Below are positions 17,838 to 27,272 of a stretch of 64,000 nucleotides of DNA, piece by piece (within the stretch, counting starts at the first letter, position 1; every line of letters starts with the position of its first letter). Below the pieces are notes generated by a model, which had not been told where the DNA came from, did no database searches, and saw nothing but the letters and a program-made list of their open reading frames with translations. Both the position numbers and the translations under genes were made by a program. Origin of the DNA: Citrobacter sp. Cu233 (GTDB taxonomy: Bacteria; Pseudomonadota; Gammaproteobacteria; Enterobacterales; Enterobacteriaceae); the NCBI RefSeq assembly GCF_030332225.1, contig NZ_JAOWIF010000031.1, positions 310,001 to 374,000 of the forward strand, given 5' to 3'.

Positions 17838-18336
17838 ATGCAGGTTGCAACGGAATATCTTAGCGTGAAAGACGTTGAGCGCCTGGTGCTCGCTGCACAT
17901 TATTGTGCTCATCCTGAGAGAAATAGCTGCATGATCAAAATGTGCTTTTTGCACGGTGGTCGAATTAACGAAATTACCGCATTAACTTTGCGATATATTG
18001 ACTTTTCGGGGAGGCGGGTTTATGTTCGCCGGGCGCGTCATGATATCTCAGGGTATCATCTATTACAACCCAAAGAGATTATTTCATTACAGCGCTGGTT
18101 GCTGGCCAGAAGAAAGTGCTATCCGGCCCGTAGCGATCTGCTATTTATCTCTTCACGGGGAAATAAAATGACCCGTCAACGTTTCGCTAAAGAAAAATAT
18201 CCATCCGCGAATGCTGCGTCATGCTTGCGGCTATGAGTTGGGCAAAAAAGGGGTTGATGACGACGCTATACAGGATTATCTCGGTTATCGAAATTTAAAA
18301 TATACCCTGCGTTATAATAATTATGTTGAAGAATAA
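17838..18336 (+). pseudogene. Second FimB/FimE-like recombinase, frameshifted
   Basis: The first part (MQVATEYLSVKDVERL to TRQRFAKEKY) resembles FimB, including GGRINEIT with the first catalytic Arg. Near 18200 the frame shifts. The tail continues in another frame as IHPRMLRHACGYELG to YTLRYNNYVEE-stop, ending at 18336. About 15 residues between the two parts are also missing relative to FimB. In the tail the HxLR His is Arg (RMLR) and the GHRN His is Tyr (GYRN), though the Tyr nucleophile position is kept. It is therefore almost certainly inactive. It sits downstream of the pilin genes, not beside the switch. Confidence 0.85.
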
Positions 18337-18387
18337 ATATTGGCGTAATCGTGACTCTTCTTATTTGCCGCATTACGCTTTTTTAAT

Positions 18388-18815
18388 CTACGGTATAACC
18401 CGAAAATCTTCTGCCAGCACGGTTGACGGGAATACTTCCCGACACTCTGCCCGCAACCGCTGACAGCCTTGCGCATCATAGCGAAAACTAAAGTGAGTGG
18501 CGATAAGAGTACCAACGCATACCTCCCTCGCCAATGCAGTCGTTTGCTAGCTTGACGAATGCCCGCGCCCGTTGGCTTTTTCCGCCATCGCCTGCTCGAG
18601 AGTCACTTGATGAACCATAGCATTTACGCCGCGCGCCAGTTCCAGTGCCTAGGGACAGGGGGAGGTATCGCCGAAAATAGCCAGCTTTTTCCCCGGCGTT
18701 GATGGGCCAGGATACCTGAGGCTATCAATTACCCGACCATCTTCCTGATCAAGCGTTAAACCCTGCGTCGGGCGGCTGCACCGCAGGCCGGGGAGACCGA
18801 ACAGATGATCGCCAT
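18388..18815 (-). pseudogene. rnz: rnz remnant (diverged second copy)
   Basis: Read on the minus strand, this shows the RNase Z C-terminus ([25 protein letters not shown]...DFRVIP-stop at 18388) and, near the other end, [14 protein letters not shown] from the metal-binding region. The middle is collapsed by deletions and carries stop codons. The N-terminal part is gone. The protein differs clearly from the intact Rnz at 6143-7060, so this is a copy from a related genome, not a recent duplication. Confidence 0.88.
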
Positions 18816-19126
18816 CTTCTCGGCTGGCACGGTGATGAACTGGTGGCCTGCGCGCGTATGGTCAAGAGCGATGATGAGTTTGAGCCGGCGGTGATTGGGC
18901 GGGTAATTGTCAGCCCGGCGGTGCGCGGCGAGAAGCTGGGTTATCAACTGATGGAGCAGGTGCTGGCCAGCTGTCGTCAGCACTGGCACAAAAGGCTATC
19001 TATCTTGGCGCTCAGACGCATCTACAAAAACTTTACGTTAGCTTCGGCTTTGTGCCGGTCACCGAGGTTTATGACGAGGACGGTATCGATCATGTGGGCA
19101 TGGCACGCGAAATTGCCACCCACTAA
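18813..19126 (+). pseudogene. elaA: elaA remnant (diverged second copy)
   Basis: The sequence begins inside the gene (HLLGWHGDELVACARMVKSDD), keeps the acetyl-CoA block GRVIVSPAVRGEKLGYQL, then loses one base near CACAAAAGG. It continues in the next frame as AIYLGAQTHLQKLYVSFGFVP to MAREIATH-stop. The first 50 or so residues are missing. It directly abuts the rnz remnant, so the start regions of both genes and the intergenic promoter were removed in one deletion. elaB is absent after it. Confidence 0.88.
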
Positions 19127-19157
19127 CCATCATGCTGGCTAAAACCGTTCCCTCATC

Positions 19158-19194
19158 GTGAGTACTGCTATTTCGCCGCAGTACCCCTTATAAT
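19158..19194 (+). promoter_or_regulatory. Retained menF'-type hairpin and TATAAT
   Basis: GTACTGC (19162-19168) and GCAGTAC (19178-19184) form a hairpin followed by TATAAT (19189-19194), the same layout as upstream of the intact menF. It is the last promoter-like element before the menD'-menH fusion and menBCE, so it may drive these genes now that the fimbrial island separates them from the intact menF-menD. Confidence 0.45.
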
Positions 19195-19662
19195 GTGGTT
19201 TTTTACTCCGTGGAGGTTTGCGAGCTGTCTGTTTCCACCGTGCTGGAAAGCCTGTCCAGCTGTCTGGCTGAAGATTTCCCGCCATCCCCCGGCACGCGAA
19301 TTTTCGATATCCCCTTCGTGCTGAATAACGCTTTTGACCCTCTGCTGTGGTATAGTCATCAGCCGCACTGGCCGCAATTTTACTGGCAGCAGCGCAACGG
19401 CGATGAAGAACTGGCCGTTCTGGATTTCATCATCCGCAATGAGCTTTTTGCCCGCGACGGGTATGCCGGGTCTGCTGGTTATCTGTCGCTGGCGCGAAGT
19501 GAATGCTGCGTCTCTCTGCGTTCGGCAAAAGTAGAGCACGATACGCTTAGATTGTACGCCGGGGCAGGAATTGTCAGCGGTTCGGACTCCGAACAAGAGT
19601 GGCAAGAAATTGAAAATAAAGCTGCAGGATTGCGTTCGTTATTGCTGACAAAGCCTGGATAA
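19195..19662 (+). pseudogene. menF: menF remnant with a large in-frame internal deletion
   Basis: The open frame joins the N-terminus of an isochorismate synthase ([15 protein letters not shown]...[14 protein letters not shown]) directly to its C-terminus ([17 protein letters not shown]...[27 protein letters not shown]). Some 260 central residues, including the catalytic Lys and Glu regions, are missing, so it cannot be an active enzyme. The deletion keeps the frame. The start codon is unclear: GTG at 19195 or 19210 is in frame, but the position aligned with the intact GTG is CTG. It lies 73 bp before the menD'-menH frame, as in the intact copy (87 bp). Confidence 0.88.
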
Positions 19663-19735
19663 AACGATGTATATCAAAGCTCGATCACTTTGTATTATCT
19701 ATACTTAGCCTCAATTGTTGATACCGGACAAATTC

Positions 19736-21265
19736 ATGTCAGTAAGCGCATTCAACCGACGTTGGGCGGTGGTGATCCTTGAAGCTTTAACGCGCCACGA
19801 CGTGCAGCATATCTGCATTGCGCCCGGTTCGCGCTCAACACCTTTAACCCTGGCGGCGGAAAACCGTGCATTTATTCATCATATTCACTTTGACGAAGGC
19901 GGCCTCGGTCACCTGGCACCAGGGCTGGCGAAGGCCAACGGCCAGCCGGTGGCGGTGATTGTCACCTCTGGCACCGCGACGGCCAACTTCTATCTGGCGC
20001 TGATAGAAGCCGGATTGACCGGTGAAAAACTCATTTTACTCACCGCAGACCGGCCGCCGGAGCTGATTGACTGCGGTGCGAACCAAACCCTTCGTCAGCC
20101 GGGCATGTTTGCCTCGCATTCGTCGCAGACGATATCCCTACCGCGGCCATCACAGGATATTCCCGCCAGTTGGCTGATATCGACTCTCGACCAGGCGCTT
20201 GGTGCGCTACACTCCGGCGGCGTTCATATAAACTGTCCGGTTGCCGAACCGTTGTACGGCGATATGGACGATACCGGTGTCGAGTGGCAGCAGCAACTGG
20301 GCTGCAGCCTGACCAGCAAACGCGTTTTGCAGTGGCTGGCGACCTGCGAGTCTGACGAGTACTGGCAGGTGGACAACCTGCCGGGGCGTCAGGATTCGGC
20401 GCATCATCGTGGTCGTCGCCTGATTTGTCATATCGATCGCTGGCTTGAGCTGCATCCGGCGGAGAAACGCCAGCCGTGGGCTGTCGTTATTCCTGAGTTG
20501 GCGCGCCGGGTGCTGCACGCGGTGGTTGAACACGGCCAATCCGACTACCCCTGGCTGGTTTTCCTGCACGGATTTTCCGGTGATCGCCGGGAATGGCAGG
20601 CGGTCGGTGAAGCATTCCCGGACTATTCGCGGTTGTATATCGACCTGCCTGGCCACGGCGGTTCTGCTGATATCAGCGTGAACGGATTCGATGACGTTAG
20701 CGATTTGTTACGTAATACGCTGCTTAGTTACAACATACTTAACTACTGGCTGGTGGGATATTCGCTTGGCGGCAGAGTCGCAATGATGGCGGCCTGTCAG
20801 GGGATGCCGGGACTCTGCGGTCTGGTTGTTGAAGGTGGGCACCCGGGCTTACAACACGAAGATGAGCGCGTTCAGCGTCGTCTTTCAGATGGACGTTGGG
20901 CCGCACGTTTTCGCCGTGAGCCGTTGCACGATGTATTTAATGACTGGTACCAGCAACCGGTTTTCGCTTCGCTGGATATGACCGAAAGAGAGGCGCTGGT
21001 CGCTTTACGCTGCCAGAATAAGGGTGAAACGTTGGCGGCAATGCTGGAAGCCACCTCGCTGGCCGTACAACCTGATTTACGTGTGCAACTGAAAACGCGC
21101 ACATTTCCGTTTTATTATTTATGTGGTGAACGTGACGATAAATTCCGCGCTCTGGCGGCGGAACTATCCGTACCGAACCATGTGATTCGTAATGCCGGAC
21201 ACAACGCGCATCGGGAGAATCCCGCTGGCGTGGTGGACTGTCTGGCTCAGATTCTGCGTCGCTGA
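19736..21265 (+). CDS. menH: MenD'-MenH fusion: truncated MenD joined to complete MenH
   Basis: A single open frame of 509 aa. Residues 1-189 match MenD 1-190, then an in-frame deletion jumps to MenD 287 (both edges read QLG/RLG), and the frame continues to about MenD 354. It then passes directly into MenH from its second residue ([18 protein letters not shown]). The MenD part lacks the pyrophosphate-binding domain and should be inactive. The MenH part (251 aa, alpha/beta hydrolase; removes pyruvate from SEPHCHC to give SHCHC) keeps the nucleophile Ser in GYSLGG, the Asp in GERDDKF and the His in AGHNAHREN. An in-frame GTG at 20510 could start MenH alone but has no good ribosome-binding site. 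This is the only complete menH here. Confidence 0.88.
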   Translation: MSVSAFNRRWAVVILEALTRHDVQHICIAPGSRSTPLTLAAENRAFIHHIHFDEGGLGHLAPGLAKANGQPVAVIVTSGTATANFYLALIEAGLTGEKLILLTADRPPELIDCGANQTLRQPGMFASHSSQTISLPRPSQDIPASWLISTLDQALGALHSGGVHINCPVAEPLYGDMDDTGVEWQQQLGCSLTSKRVLQWLATCESDEYWQVDNLPGRQDSAHHRGRRLICHIDRWLELHPAEKRQPWAVVIPELARRVLHAVVEHGQSDYPWLVFLHGFSGDRREWQAVGEAFPDYSRLYIDLPGHGGSADISVNGFDDVSDLLRNTLLSYNILNYWLVGYSLGGRVAMMAACQGMPGLCGLVVEGGHPGLQHEDERVQRRLSDGRWAARFRREPLHDVFNDWYQQPVFASLDMTEREALVALRCQNKGETLAAMLEATSLAVQPDLRVQLKTRTFPFYYLCGERDDKFRALAAELSVPNHVIRNAGHNAHRENPAGVVDCLAQILRR

Positions 21266-21279
21266 CTATAGGACATTTT

Positions 21280-22137
21280 ATGATTTATCCTGATGAAACA
21301 ATGCTTTACGCACCGGTAGAATGGCTTGACTGCTCTGAAGGCTACACCGACATTCGCTATGAGAAATCCACCGACGGTATCGCAAAAATCACCATTAATC
21401 GTCCGCAGGTACGCAATGCTTTCCGTCCTGTCACCGTCAAAGAGATGATTCAGGCGCTGGCGGATGCTCGCTATGATGACAATATTGGCGTGATTATTCT
21501 GACCGGTGCGGGCGATAAAGCGTTCTGCGCGGGTGGCGATCAAAAAGTACGTGGCGATTACGGCGGATACCAGGATGATTCCGGAGTGCATCATCTGAAC
21601 GTTCTGGACTTCCAGCGCCAAATTCGCACTTGTCCGAAACCGGTTGTCGCGATGGTGGCCGGGTATTCCATCGGTGGTGGTCATGTGCTGCACATGATGT
21701 GTGATCTGACTATTGCGGCTGAAAACGCCATCTTTGGTCAGACTGGCCCGAAAGTCGGTTCCTTCGACGGCGGGTGGGGCGCGTCCTACATGGCACGCAT
21801 CGTAGGTCAGAAAAAAGCACGTGAAATCTGGTTCCTGTGCCGTCAATACGATGCAAAACAGGCGCTGGATATGGGCCTGGTCAATACCGTGGTTCCGCTG
21901 GTCGATCTGGAAAAAGAGACTGTGCGCTGGTGTCGTGAAATGCTGCAAAACAGCCCGATGGCGCTGCGTTGCCTGAAAGCTGCACTGAATGCCGACTGTG
22001 ATGGTCAGGCAGGTCTGCAGGAGCTGGCCGGTAACGCGACCATGCTGTTCTACATGACGGAAGAAGGTCAGGAAGGCCGTAACGCCTTTAACCAGAAACG
22101 CCAGCCTGACTTCAGCAAATTCAAACGGAATCCGTAA
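21280..22137 (+). CDS. menB: 1,4-dihydroxy-2-naphthoyl-CoA synthase MenB
   Basis: Crotonase-fold ring-closing enzyme of menaquinone synthesis, acting on o-succinylbenzoyl-CoA. It is 285 aa, the E. coli length. Family blocks are [26 protein letters not shown], and [33 protein letters not shown], which forms the oxyanion hole and active site. It begins 14 bp after menH and its stop overlaps the menC start by one base. Confidence 0.98.
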   Translation: MIYPDETMLYAPVEWLDCSEGYTDIRYEKSTDGIAKITINRPQVRNAFRPVTVKEMIQALADARYDDNIGVIILTGAGDKAFCAGGDQKVRGDYGGYQDDSGVHHLNVLDFQRQIRTCPKPVVAMVAGYSIGGGHVLHMMCDLTIAAENAIFGQTGPKVGSFDGGWGASYMARIVGQKKAREIWFLCRQYDAKQALDMGLVNTVVPLVDLEKETVRWCREMLQNSPMALRCLKAALNADCDGQAGLQELAGNATMLFYMTEEGQEGRNAFNQKRQPDFSKFKRNP

Positions 22138-23099
22138 TGCGTAGCGCGCAGGTATACCGTTGGCAGATCCCCATGGACGCGGGGGTGATTTTGCGTGACA
22201 GGCGGTTAAAAACGCGTGACGGGCTGTACGTTTGTCTTCGTGACGGCGAGCGCGAAGGGTGGGGAGAGATCTCTCCACTACCGGGCTTCAGCCAGGAAAC
22301 CTGGGAAGAGGCGCAAACTGCGCTGCTGGCCTGGGTTAACGGTTGGCAGCAGGGGGATTCATCCTTACCAACGCTGCCTGCCGTCGCATTTGGTGTTAGC
22401 TGTGCGCTGGCCGAGCTTGCGGGTACGTTGCCTGAGGCGGCGGACTATCGTGCTGCGCCGTTGTGTACAGGTGATCCTGACGATCTGGTGCTGCAACTGG
22501 CAGACATGCCTGGCGAGAAAGTTGCGAAGGTAAAAGTCGGTCTGTATGAGGCTGTTCGCGACGGTATGGTCGTTAACCTGTTGCTGGAGGCGATCCCGGA
22601 ACTGCACCTGCGGCTTGACGCCAATCGTGCCTGGACGCCGCTGAAAGCCCAGCAGTTTGCGAAATATGTCAATCCTGAGTATCGCGGGCGCATTGCCTTC
22701 CTCGAAGAGCCGTGTAAAACCCGTGATGATTCCCGCGCGTTCTCGCGTGAAACAGGGATTGCCATTGCCTGGGATGAAAGTCTGCGTGAAGCCGATTTCA
22801 CCTTTATGGCCGAAGAGGGCGTGAAGGCTGTCGTCATCAAGCCTACGCTGACGGGTAGCCTCGACAAGGTTCGTGAGCAGGTTGAAGCCGCACACGCGCT
22901 CGGTCTCACCGCCGTAATCAGCTCCTCTATCGAGTCGAGCCTGGGCTTAACCCAGCTGGCGCGCATCGCCGCCTGGTTGACGCCACAGACTATCCCTGGC
23001 CTGGATACGCTCAGTCTGATGCAGTGCCAGCAGGTACGCGCGTGGCCAGGCAGTCCGTTGCCGTGCATTGAGATAGATGCGCTGGAACGATTGCTATGA
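22137..23099 (+). CDS. menC: o-Succinylbenzoate synthase MenC
   Basis: Enolase-superfamily dehydratase that converts SHCHC to o-succinylbenzoate. It is 320 aa, the E. coli length. The catalytic Lys pair is in AKVKVG and metal ligands are in LDANRAW, FLEEPC and AWDESL; the second catalytic Lys is in VIKPTL. Its ATG overlaps the menB stop, and its own stop overlaps the menE start (ATGA), which implies translational coupling. Confidence 0.97.
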   Translation: MRSAQVYRWQIPMDAGVILRDRRLKTRDGLYVCLRDGEREGWGEISPLPGFSQETWEEAQTALLAWVNGWQQGDSSLPTLPAVAFGVSCALAELAGTLPEAADYRAAPLCTGDPDDLVLQLADMPGEKVAKVKVGLYEAVRDGMVVNLLLEAIPELHLRLDANRAWTPLKAQQFAKYVNPEYRGRIAFLEEPCKTRDDSRAFSRETGIAIAWDESLREADFTFMAEEGVKAVVIKPTLTGSLDKVREQVEAAHALGLTAVISSSIESSLGLTQLARIAAWLTPQTIPGLDTLSLMQCQQVRAWPGSPLPCIEIDALERLL

Positions 23100-24526
23100 C
23101 CCAGTGGGAAATGCCCGATGGCGCAAGCGCATCGGGCCTGGTGCGGTTGTCCGATACTCCTGATTTTACTGACTGGCCGTGGCGTCACTGGCGGCAGGCT
23201 CGTGCGGACGTGCCAGCCTTACGCCTCAATGATGAGGTGTTAAGCTGGGGCGATCTCTGTGCACGAGTCGATTGCCTGGCAAGCGGCTTTGCGGCTCAAG
23301 GTGTAGAAGAGGGCGATGGCATATTGCTCCGCGCCTGGAATCATCCCCGTTCGCTGCTGGCCTGGCTGGCATTGTTGCAGTGCGGGGCACGAATTTTACC
23401 TGTGAACCCGCAGTTGCCACAGTCGTTGCTGGATGCGTTAATCCCGGATCTGACGCTGTGTTTTGTGTTGGATCTGGAAGGAGAAAGTCCGCTCCCGGGA
23501 CTGACACTGCTGCGGATGCTGGAACCGTCTGGCGAGCATGCTGCCGCCTGGTTGCCTCAGCGCTTGAGCACTATGACGTTAACCTCCGGCTCAACCGGAC
23601 TGCCTAAAGCGGCGGTACATACTTGTCAGGCGCATTTGGCGAGTGCGCAGGGGGTGCTGTCACTGATGCCATTTGGCGAAGACGATGACTGGTTGCTCTC
23701 GCTACCGTTATTTCACGTTTCCGGTCAGGGGATTATGTGGCGCTGGCTGTTTGCGGGGGCGCGTATGACCGTGCGCGATAAGCAGCCGTTAGAGCAGATG
23801 CTGGCGGGTTGTACCCATGCTTCGCTGGTTCCCACGCAGCTTTGGCGGCTGTTGGTCAATAACACACCGGTATCGCTAAAGACCGTGTTGCTGGGAGGTG
23901 CAGCGATTCCTGTTGAATTGACTGAACAAGCGCGTGAGCAGGGTATTCGCTGCTGGTGCGGTTACGGGTTGACGGAGTTTGCCTCCACGGTTTGTGCGAA
24001 AGAAGCCGATGGTAAGGCGGATGTCGGCTCTGCACTACCAGGCAGAGAAGTCAGGATTGTTGATGATGAAGTCTGGCTGCGTGCCGCCAGCATGGCGCAA
24101 GGGTACTGGCGTAACGGACAGCTTTATCCGCTGGTTAATGCGCAAGGCTGGTTTGCCACCCGCGATCGTGGCATCGTGCATGATGGCAAGCTAACCATTG
24201 TCGGGCGGATGGACAACCTGTTTTTTAGTGGCGGGGAAGGGATCCAACCGGAAGAGGTAGAGCGCGTTATTGTATCGCATCCCCATGTTCTGCAAGCTTT
24301 TATTGTTCCAATAGAAGATGAAGAATTTGGCCACCGCCCCGTTGCGGTTGTGGAGTACGATGCCGAAGCCGGAAGTATTGATCTGGCAGAATGGGTGAAA
24401 GATAAGCTGGCACGTTTCCAGCAACCCATTCGTTGGCTCACTTTACCCGCAGAATTGAAAAGCGGTGGTATTAAGATTTCTCGCCGGGCGCTGCTGGAGT
24501 GGGTCCGTACCTGCGGTAAAGCTTAA
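23096..24526 (+). CDS. menE: o-Succinylbenzoate-CoA ligase MenE
   Basis: Adenylate-forming (ANL) ligase that activates o-succinylbenzoate with CoA. The P-loop motif [13 protein letters not shown], the GYGLTEF motif and the C-terminal hinge and Lys (GGIKISRR) are intact. From the ATG that overlaps menC the protein is 476 aa, about 25 longer than E. coli MenE (451). The extra N-terminus ([22 protein letters not shown] in outline) is encoded largely by a REP-type palindrome at 23113-23137. Internal starts (ATG 23111, GTG 23141, TTG 23147) could give a protein of usual length, so the true start is uncertain. Confidence 0.94.
   Translation: MTQWEMPDGASASGLVRLSDTPDFTDWPWRHWRQARADVPALRLNDEVLSWGDLCARVDCLASGFAAQGVEEGDGILLRAWNHPRSLLAWLALLQCGARILPVNPQLPQSLLDALIPDLTLCFVLDLEGESPLPGLTLLRMLEPSGEHAAAWLPQRLSTMTLTSGSTGLPKAAVHTCQAHLASAQGVLSLMPFGEDDDWLLSLPLFHVSGQGIMWRWLFAGARMTVRDKQPLEQMLAGCTHASLVPTQLWRLLVNNTPVSLKTVLLGGAAIPVELTEQAREQGIRCWCGYGLTEFASTVCAKEADGKADVGSALPGREVRIVDDEVWLRAASMAQGYWRNGQLYPLVNAQGWFATRDRGIVHDGKLTIVGRMDNLFFSGGEGIQPEEVERVIVSHPHVLQAFIVPIEDEEFGHRPVAVVEYDAEAGSIDLAEWVKDKLARFQQPIRWLTLPAELKSGGIKISRRALLEWVRTCGKA
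23112..23138. repeat. REP-type palindrome at the menC-menE junction
   Basis: GCCCGATG-GCGC-AA-GCGC-ATCGGGC folds into an 11-bp stem with one bulged G. It matches the core of enterobacterial REP elements seen elsewhere in this window (35174-35199, 39620-39646). Here it lies inside the annotated 5' end of menE. Confidence 0.8.
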
Positions 24527-24632
24527 GAAAGCATTAAATTTATCTCGCATAATTGCCACTCCCTGGCCATTGTCCTTTGGTTTATCTGCTAAAGTGTAAC
24601 CTGGTGTGAAAATCATTAGCAAAAGGTGCGCT

Positions 24633-24896
24633 ATGGAATGGCATGTGAAGAAGTCTTGTTTTAACCAAAAAGCAGGGAGGCTCTATATTGTACTTTCTGA
24701 TACCGGTGGTTCGTTGAAAATGCTGGCTGAAGCGCAAGCCTGTGAGCGTGTAAAAGCCGGCGATCTCCTGTCACCGCTAAAAGATGCCCAGTATTGTATT
24801 AACCGTGACACATCGCGAGTGATTAAAATCATTGATGCCAGACAGTATCTCTGTGAAGAATGGGAGCGTCTGCGACAGCTGTCTGACGATAAATGA
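24633..24896 (+). CDS. pmrD: PmrD connector protein
   Basis: Small cytoplasmic protein of 87 aa. In Salmonella it binds phospho-PmrA and protects it from dephosphorylation, linking the PhoP/PhoQ and PmrA/PmrB systems. The start MEWHVKKSC follows the family, and GDLLSPL...QYCINR is the conserved core. An upstream in-frame ATG gives 9 extra residues with no family match. It is convergent with arnF (gap 2 bp), as in E. coli and Salmonella. I saw no convincing PhoP box upstream. Confidence 0.9.
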   Translation: MEWHVKKSCFNQKAGRLYIVLSDTGGSLKMLAEAQACERVKAGDLLSPLKDAQYCINRDTSRVIKIIDARQYLCEEWERLRQLSDDK

Positions 24897-24898
24897 TC

Positions 24899-25285
24899 TC
24901 AGGGCGAGTGTTGGCGGACAGGTAAGAATATGGTCATTAATCCCGCCATAATACACAGCACACCCACCAGGGCTTTTACTGAGAAGGTTCCTTGCCAGCC
25001 AGGTAAAATCATTGATGCGATCCACACCAGTACATAGCTGAGGCTGAGCAAGGCATAGGCTTTGCTCAGCGCGAGCTGATGCAGGGCTTTATGCCAGCAC
25101 ATCACTGACAGTAAATAACCTACCAGCCCGCCATATAAGGCGAATGCGCTGCTGCTGGTTGAAAAAACGGCGGAGATAAACGCCAGCGGTTGCAGCATGG
25201 GCGGCAGATTATCCATCGCGTAACCCAGACTAAGCTGAGCAACCGACGTAATAATCACGCTACACAGCCCCCAAAAGATGCCCAT
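24899..25285 (-). CDS. arnF: Undecaprenyl phosphate-aminoarabinose flippase subunit ArnF
   Basis: Small multidrug-resistance-like membrane protein of 128 aa with four hydrophobic helices. With ArnE it is thought to flip undecaprenyl-phosphate-L-Ara4N across the inner membrane. The block [20 protein letters not shown] is family-typical. The start [10 protein letters not shown] is chosen because it overlaps the arnE stop and gives the E. coli length; the longer upstream frame is arnE in another frame. Confidence 0.93.
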   Translation of the reverse strand: MGIFWGLCSVIITSVAQLSLGYAMDNLPPMLQPLAFISAVFSTSSSAFALYGGLVGYLLSVMCWHKALHQLALSKAYALLSLSYVLVWIASMILPGWQGTFSVKALVGVLCIMAGLMTIFLPVRQHSP

Positions 25286-25620
25286 TACACCGCGCTCCCA
25301 AGAATAAAGATGCCGGTGATGAGTAGCCCAACCCCCAACCAGTGACGCGTTGTGACAGGTTCGCGCCAGATTTTCCATGCCGCCAGCGTGACCCATACAA
25401 AGTTCAGGCTTAGCATTGGGTAGGCGATACCGACGGGAATATTCTGCAATACTGCCAGCCAGAGCAGCATGGCCAGTCCCAGACAGGCCAGCGCCAGACC
25501 AATCCACTGCGTGATATAGCGTGTTCGCGCGTGGGCGGGTACCGGGCGGGTGGCCTGCTTCTGGCACAATTGCCCACAGACGCTGAGCAGGCTGGCAAGG
25601 ACTAAGATTAGCCAGATCAT
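25285..25620 (-). CDS. arnE: Undecaprenyl phosphate-aminoarabinose flippase subunit ArnE
   Basis: Partner of ArnF, 111 aa (E. coli 111), a four-helix membrane protein of the EamA/SMR fold. The motif [19 protein letters not shown] is conserved. It overlaps arnT by 4 bp upstream and arnF by 1 bp downstream, in keeping with a translationally coupled arn operon. Confidence 0.94.
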   Translation of the reverse strand: MIWLILVLASLLSVCGQLCQKQATRPVPAHARTRYITQWIGLALACLGLAMLLWLAVLQNIPVGIAYPMLSLNFVWVTLAAWKIWREPVTTRHWLGVGLLITGIFILGSAV

Positions 25621-27272
25621 TTAGGCCTGTACTGAATCAAGACCAGGCGCCCCTGATTGTCGATATAGTCAGCGGGGGGAATGGCAAGCTGATTAATATC
25701 CTCATCCTTCGAAATTGACAGCACGAGCGTAATGATCCCTTCCTGACGATGTTGCGCCAACCAGCTGGCAAAGTCATCCCGGCTGACGAAGCGTCCCTGG
25801 GCATCTGGATAATTAAGGCCGTATTTTAACTCACCTGTTTGCCCGTACATGTTGATGTCATCGCGTTTCAGGCTCCAGGCTAGTCCTGCGGCAACGCCAA
25901 CGCTGTCGGTGAAAATATAACGGCTCGACTCCAGCGACTCTTTTGTCATCTCGACAAAAAACTGTGGCTGTTTGGATTCCATTACCCGGTCAGGTACTGA
26001 GAAGCCGAACAACAGCGCCAGCCCCAGCGGGCACAGCGCAGCTAATCTCCAGTTTTTTTCACTGTTGTTAAGCGTATACCAGCCAAATAGCGTCCAGGTG
26101 ATAAAGATACCCCATGAGCAAAACACTTTGTACGTTTCGATATGCGACCAGACCGGTGTCTTCAACGGTCCGAGCGTGGATACGATAAATGTGGCGACAA
26201 TACCAGTAACACCGAACAGAATGTTGATCCAACTGTTGACGCGCAGGGCTGCAGAACCTTTTTCAGCAGCCTGCAAGCCAAACCGTGCGGTAAGGATTGC
26301 CAGCGGTGCGAAGCAGGAAAGAATATAGGTTGGCAACTTCCCTTTGGCGATACTGAAAAACAGGATCGGCATAATAATCCAGCTCAGCAGGTATAAGGCG
26401 CTACGTGGTACATCCCGTTCACGCCAGCCGGTACGCAATGCACCCGGTAGTAGCCCGAGCCAGGGTAAGGCACCCGCCACGAAAATCGGTATGTAGTACC
26501 AGAATGGTGCTTTATGTTGGGCATCATCCTGCGCAAAACGCTGAATATGCTCAACCCAGAAAAAGTAGTGCCAGAAGTCTGGTTCGCGTTGTGCAATCGC
26601 CAGTCCCCACGGCAGGACAATGGCAATACAGCTGATAATCGACAACAGACCGTAAATAAAGATCTCTTTCCAGCGCTTTTGCACGACAATCCATGGCAGT
26701 ACGCTGAGGACGGGGACAGCGAGCGCGAGAAAGCCTTTGGTCATCACGCCCATACCACAGGTGAATCCTAACAGCAAAAAGGCGACAATTTTACGTGTTC
26801 TGGTGGTGGCCTGCATTCCCTCCCAAAAACAGCACATACCCGCCATTAGCCACAGCGCGATAATGGGATCAAGTACCGCATAGGTTCCAATACTGTAAAC
26901 AGAGAAAAACGTTAGAAAGATAACGGCAGAGAGTATGGCCGTTTGTTTATCACGCCATAGCCGCATTGCCAGCCAGGCGACCAGCAGTGCCGTCAGCAAT
27001 GTTGCAAAAATTGCGCCCGCTCTGACGCCAAAATTATTGGCGCCAAACAGCCATTGCCCGATGCTGTTTAACCAGTATCCCGCGATGGGTTTTTCAAAAT
27101 AGCGTAGCCCTAAAAAATGTGGGACGATCCAGTCGCCAGACGTCAGCATTTCCCGGCTGATTTCAGCATAGCGCGTTTCGTCGGGCTGCCAGAGCAGGCG
27201 GCTATTGATGGGTAAAATAAAATACAGTGCAATAAATGCGACAAATGCCAGGGCGTAACGTGCGGATTTCAT
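25617..27272 (-). CDS. arnT: Lipid A 4-amino-4-deoxy-L-arabinose transferase ArnT
   Basis: Inner-membrane GT83 glycosyltransferase that moves L-Ara4N from undecaprenyl phosphate to lipid A in the periplasm, lowering binding of polymyxin and cationic peptides. It is 551 aa (E. coli 550). The N-terminal motif [16 protein letters not shown], with acidic catalytic residues, is intact; many transmembrane helices and a C-terminal periplasmic domain follow. The start [10 protein letters not shown] overlaps the arnD stop by 4 bp. Confidence 0.96.
   Translation of the reverse strand: MKSARYALAFVAFIALYFILPINSRLLWQPDETRYAEISREMLTSGDWIVPHFLGLRYFEKPIAGYWLNSIGQWLFGANNFGVRAGAIFATLLTALLVAWLAMRLWRDKQTAILSAVIFLTFFSVYSIGTYAVLDPIIALWLMAGMCCFWEGMQATTRTRKIVAFLLLGFTCGMGVMTKGFLALAVPVLSVLPWIVVQKRWKEIFIYGLLSIISCIAIVLPWGLAIAQREPDFWHYFFWVEHIQRFAQDDAQHKAPFWYYIPIFVAGALPWLGLLPGALRTGWRERDVPRSALYLLSWIIMPILFFSIAKGKLPTYILSCFAPLAILTARFGLQAAEKGSAALRVNSWINILFGVTGIVATFIVSTLGPLKTPVWSHIETYKVFCSWGIFITWTLFGWYTLNNSEKNWRLAALCPLGLALLFGFSVPDRVMESKQPQFFVEMTKESLESSRYIFTDSVGVAAGLAWSLKRDDINMYGQTGELKYGLNYPDAQGRFVSRDDFASWLAQHRQEGIITLVLSISKDEDINQLAIPPADYIDNQGRLVLIQYRPK

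Noticed and set aside
19195-19662. menF' as a functional short isochorismate synthase
   Set aside because: The catalytic centre (about 260 residues) is missing; only the N- and C-terminal edges remain.
19736-20510. menD' as a second active SEPHCHC synthase
   Set aside because: It lacks 96 central residues and the whole C-terminal ThDP pyrophosphate-binding domain.
11100-21265. Insertion sequence, integrase or tRNA attachment site responsible for the island
   Set aside because: No transposase, terminal inverted repeats, phage-type integrase, tRNA or direct attachment repeats were seen; the FimB-type genes belong to the phase switch. Homologous and illegitimate recombination explain the borders better.
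24560-24632. PhoP box upstream of pmrD (GGTTTATCTGC...)
   Set aside because: Only one half-site (GGTTTA) fits; the second repeat at the correct spacing is absent.
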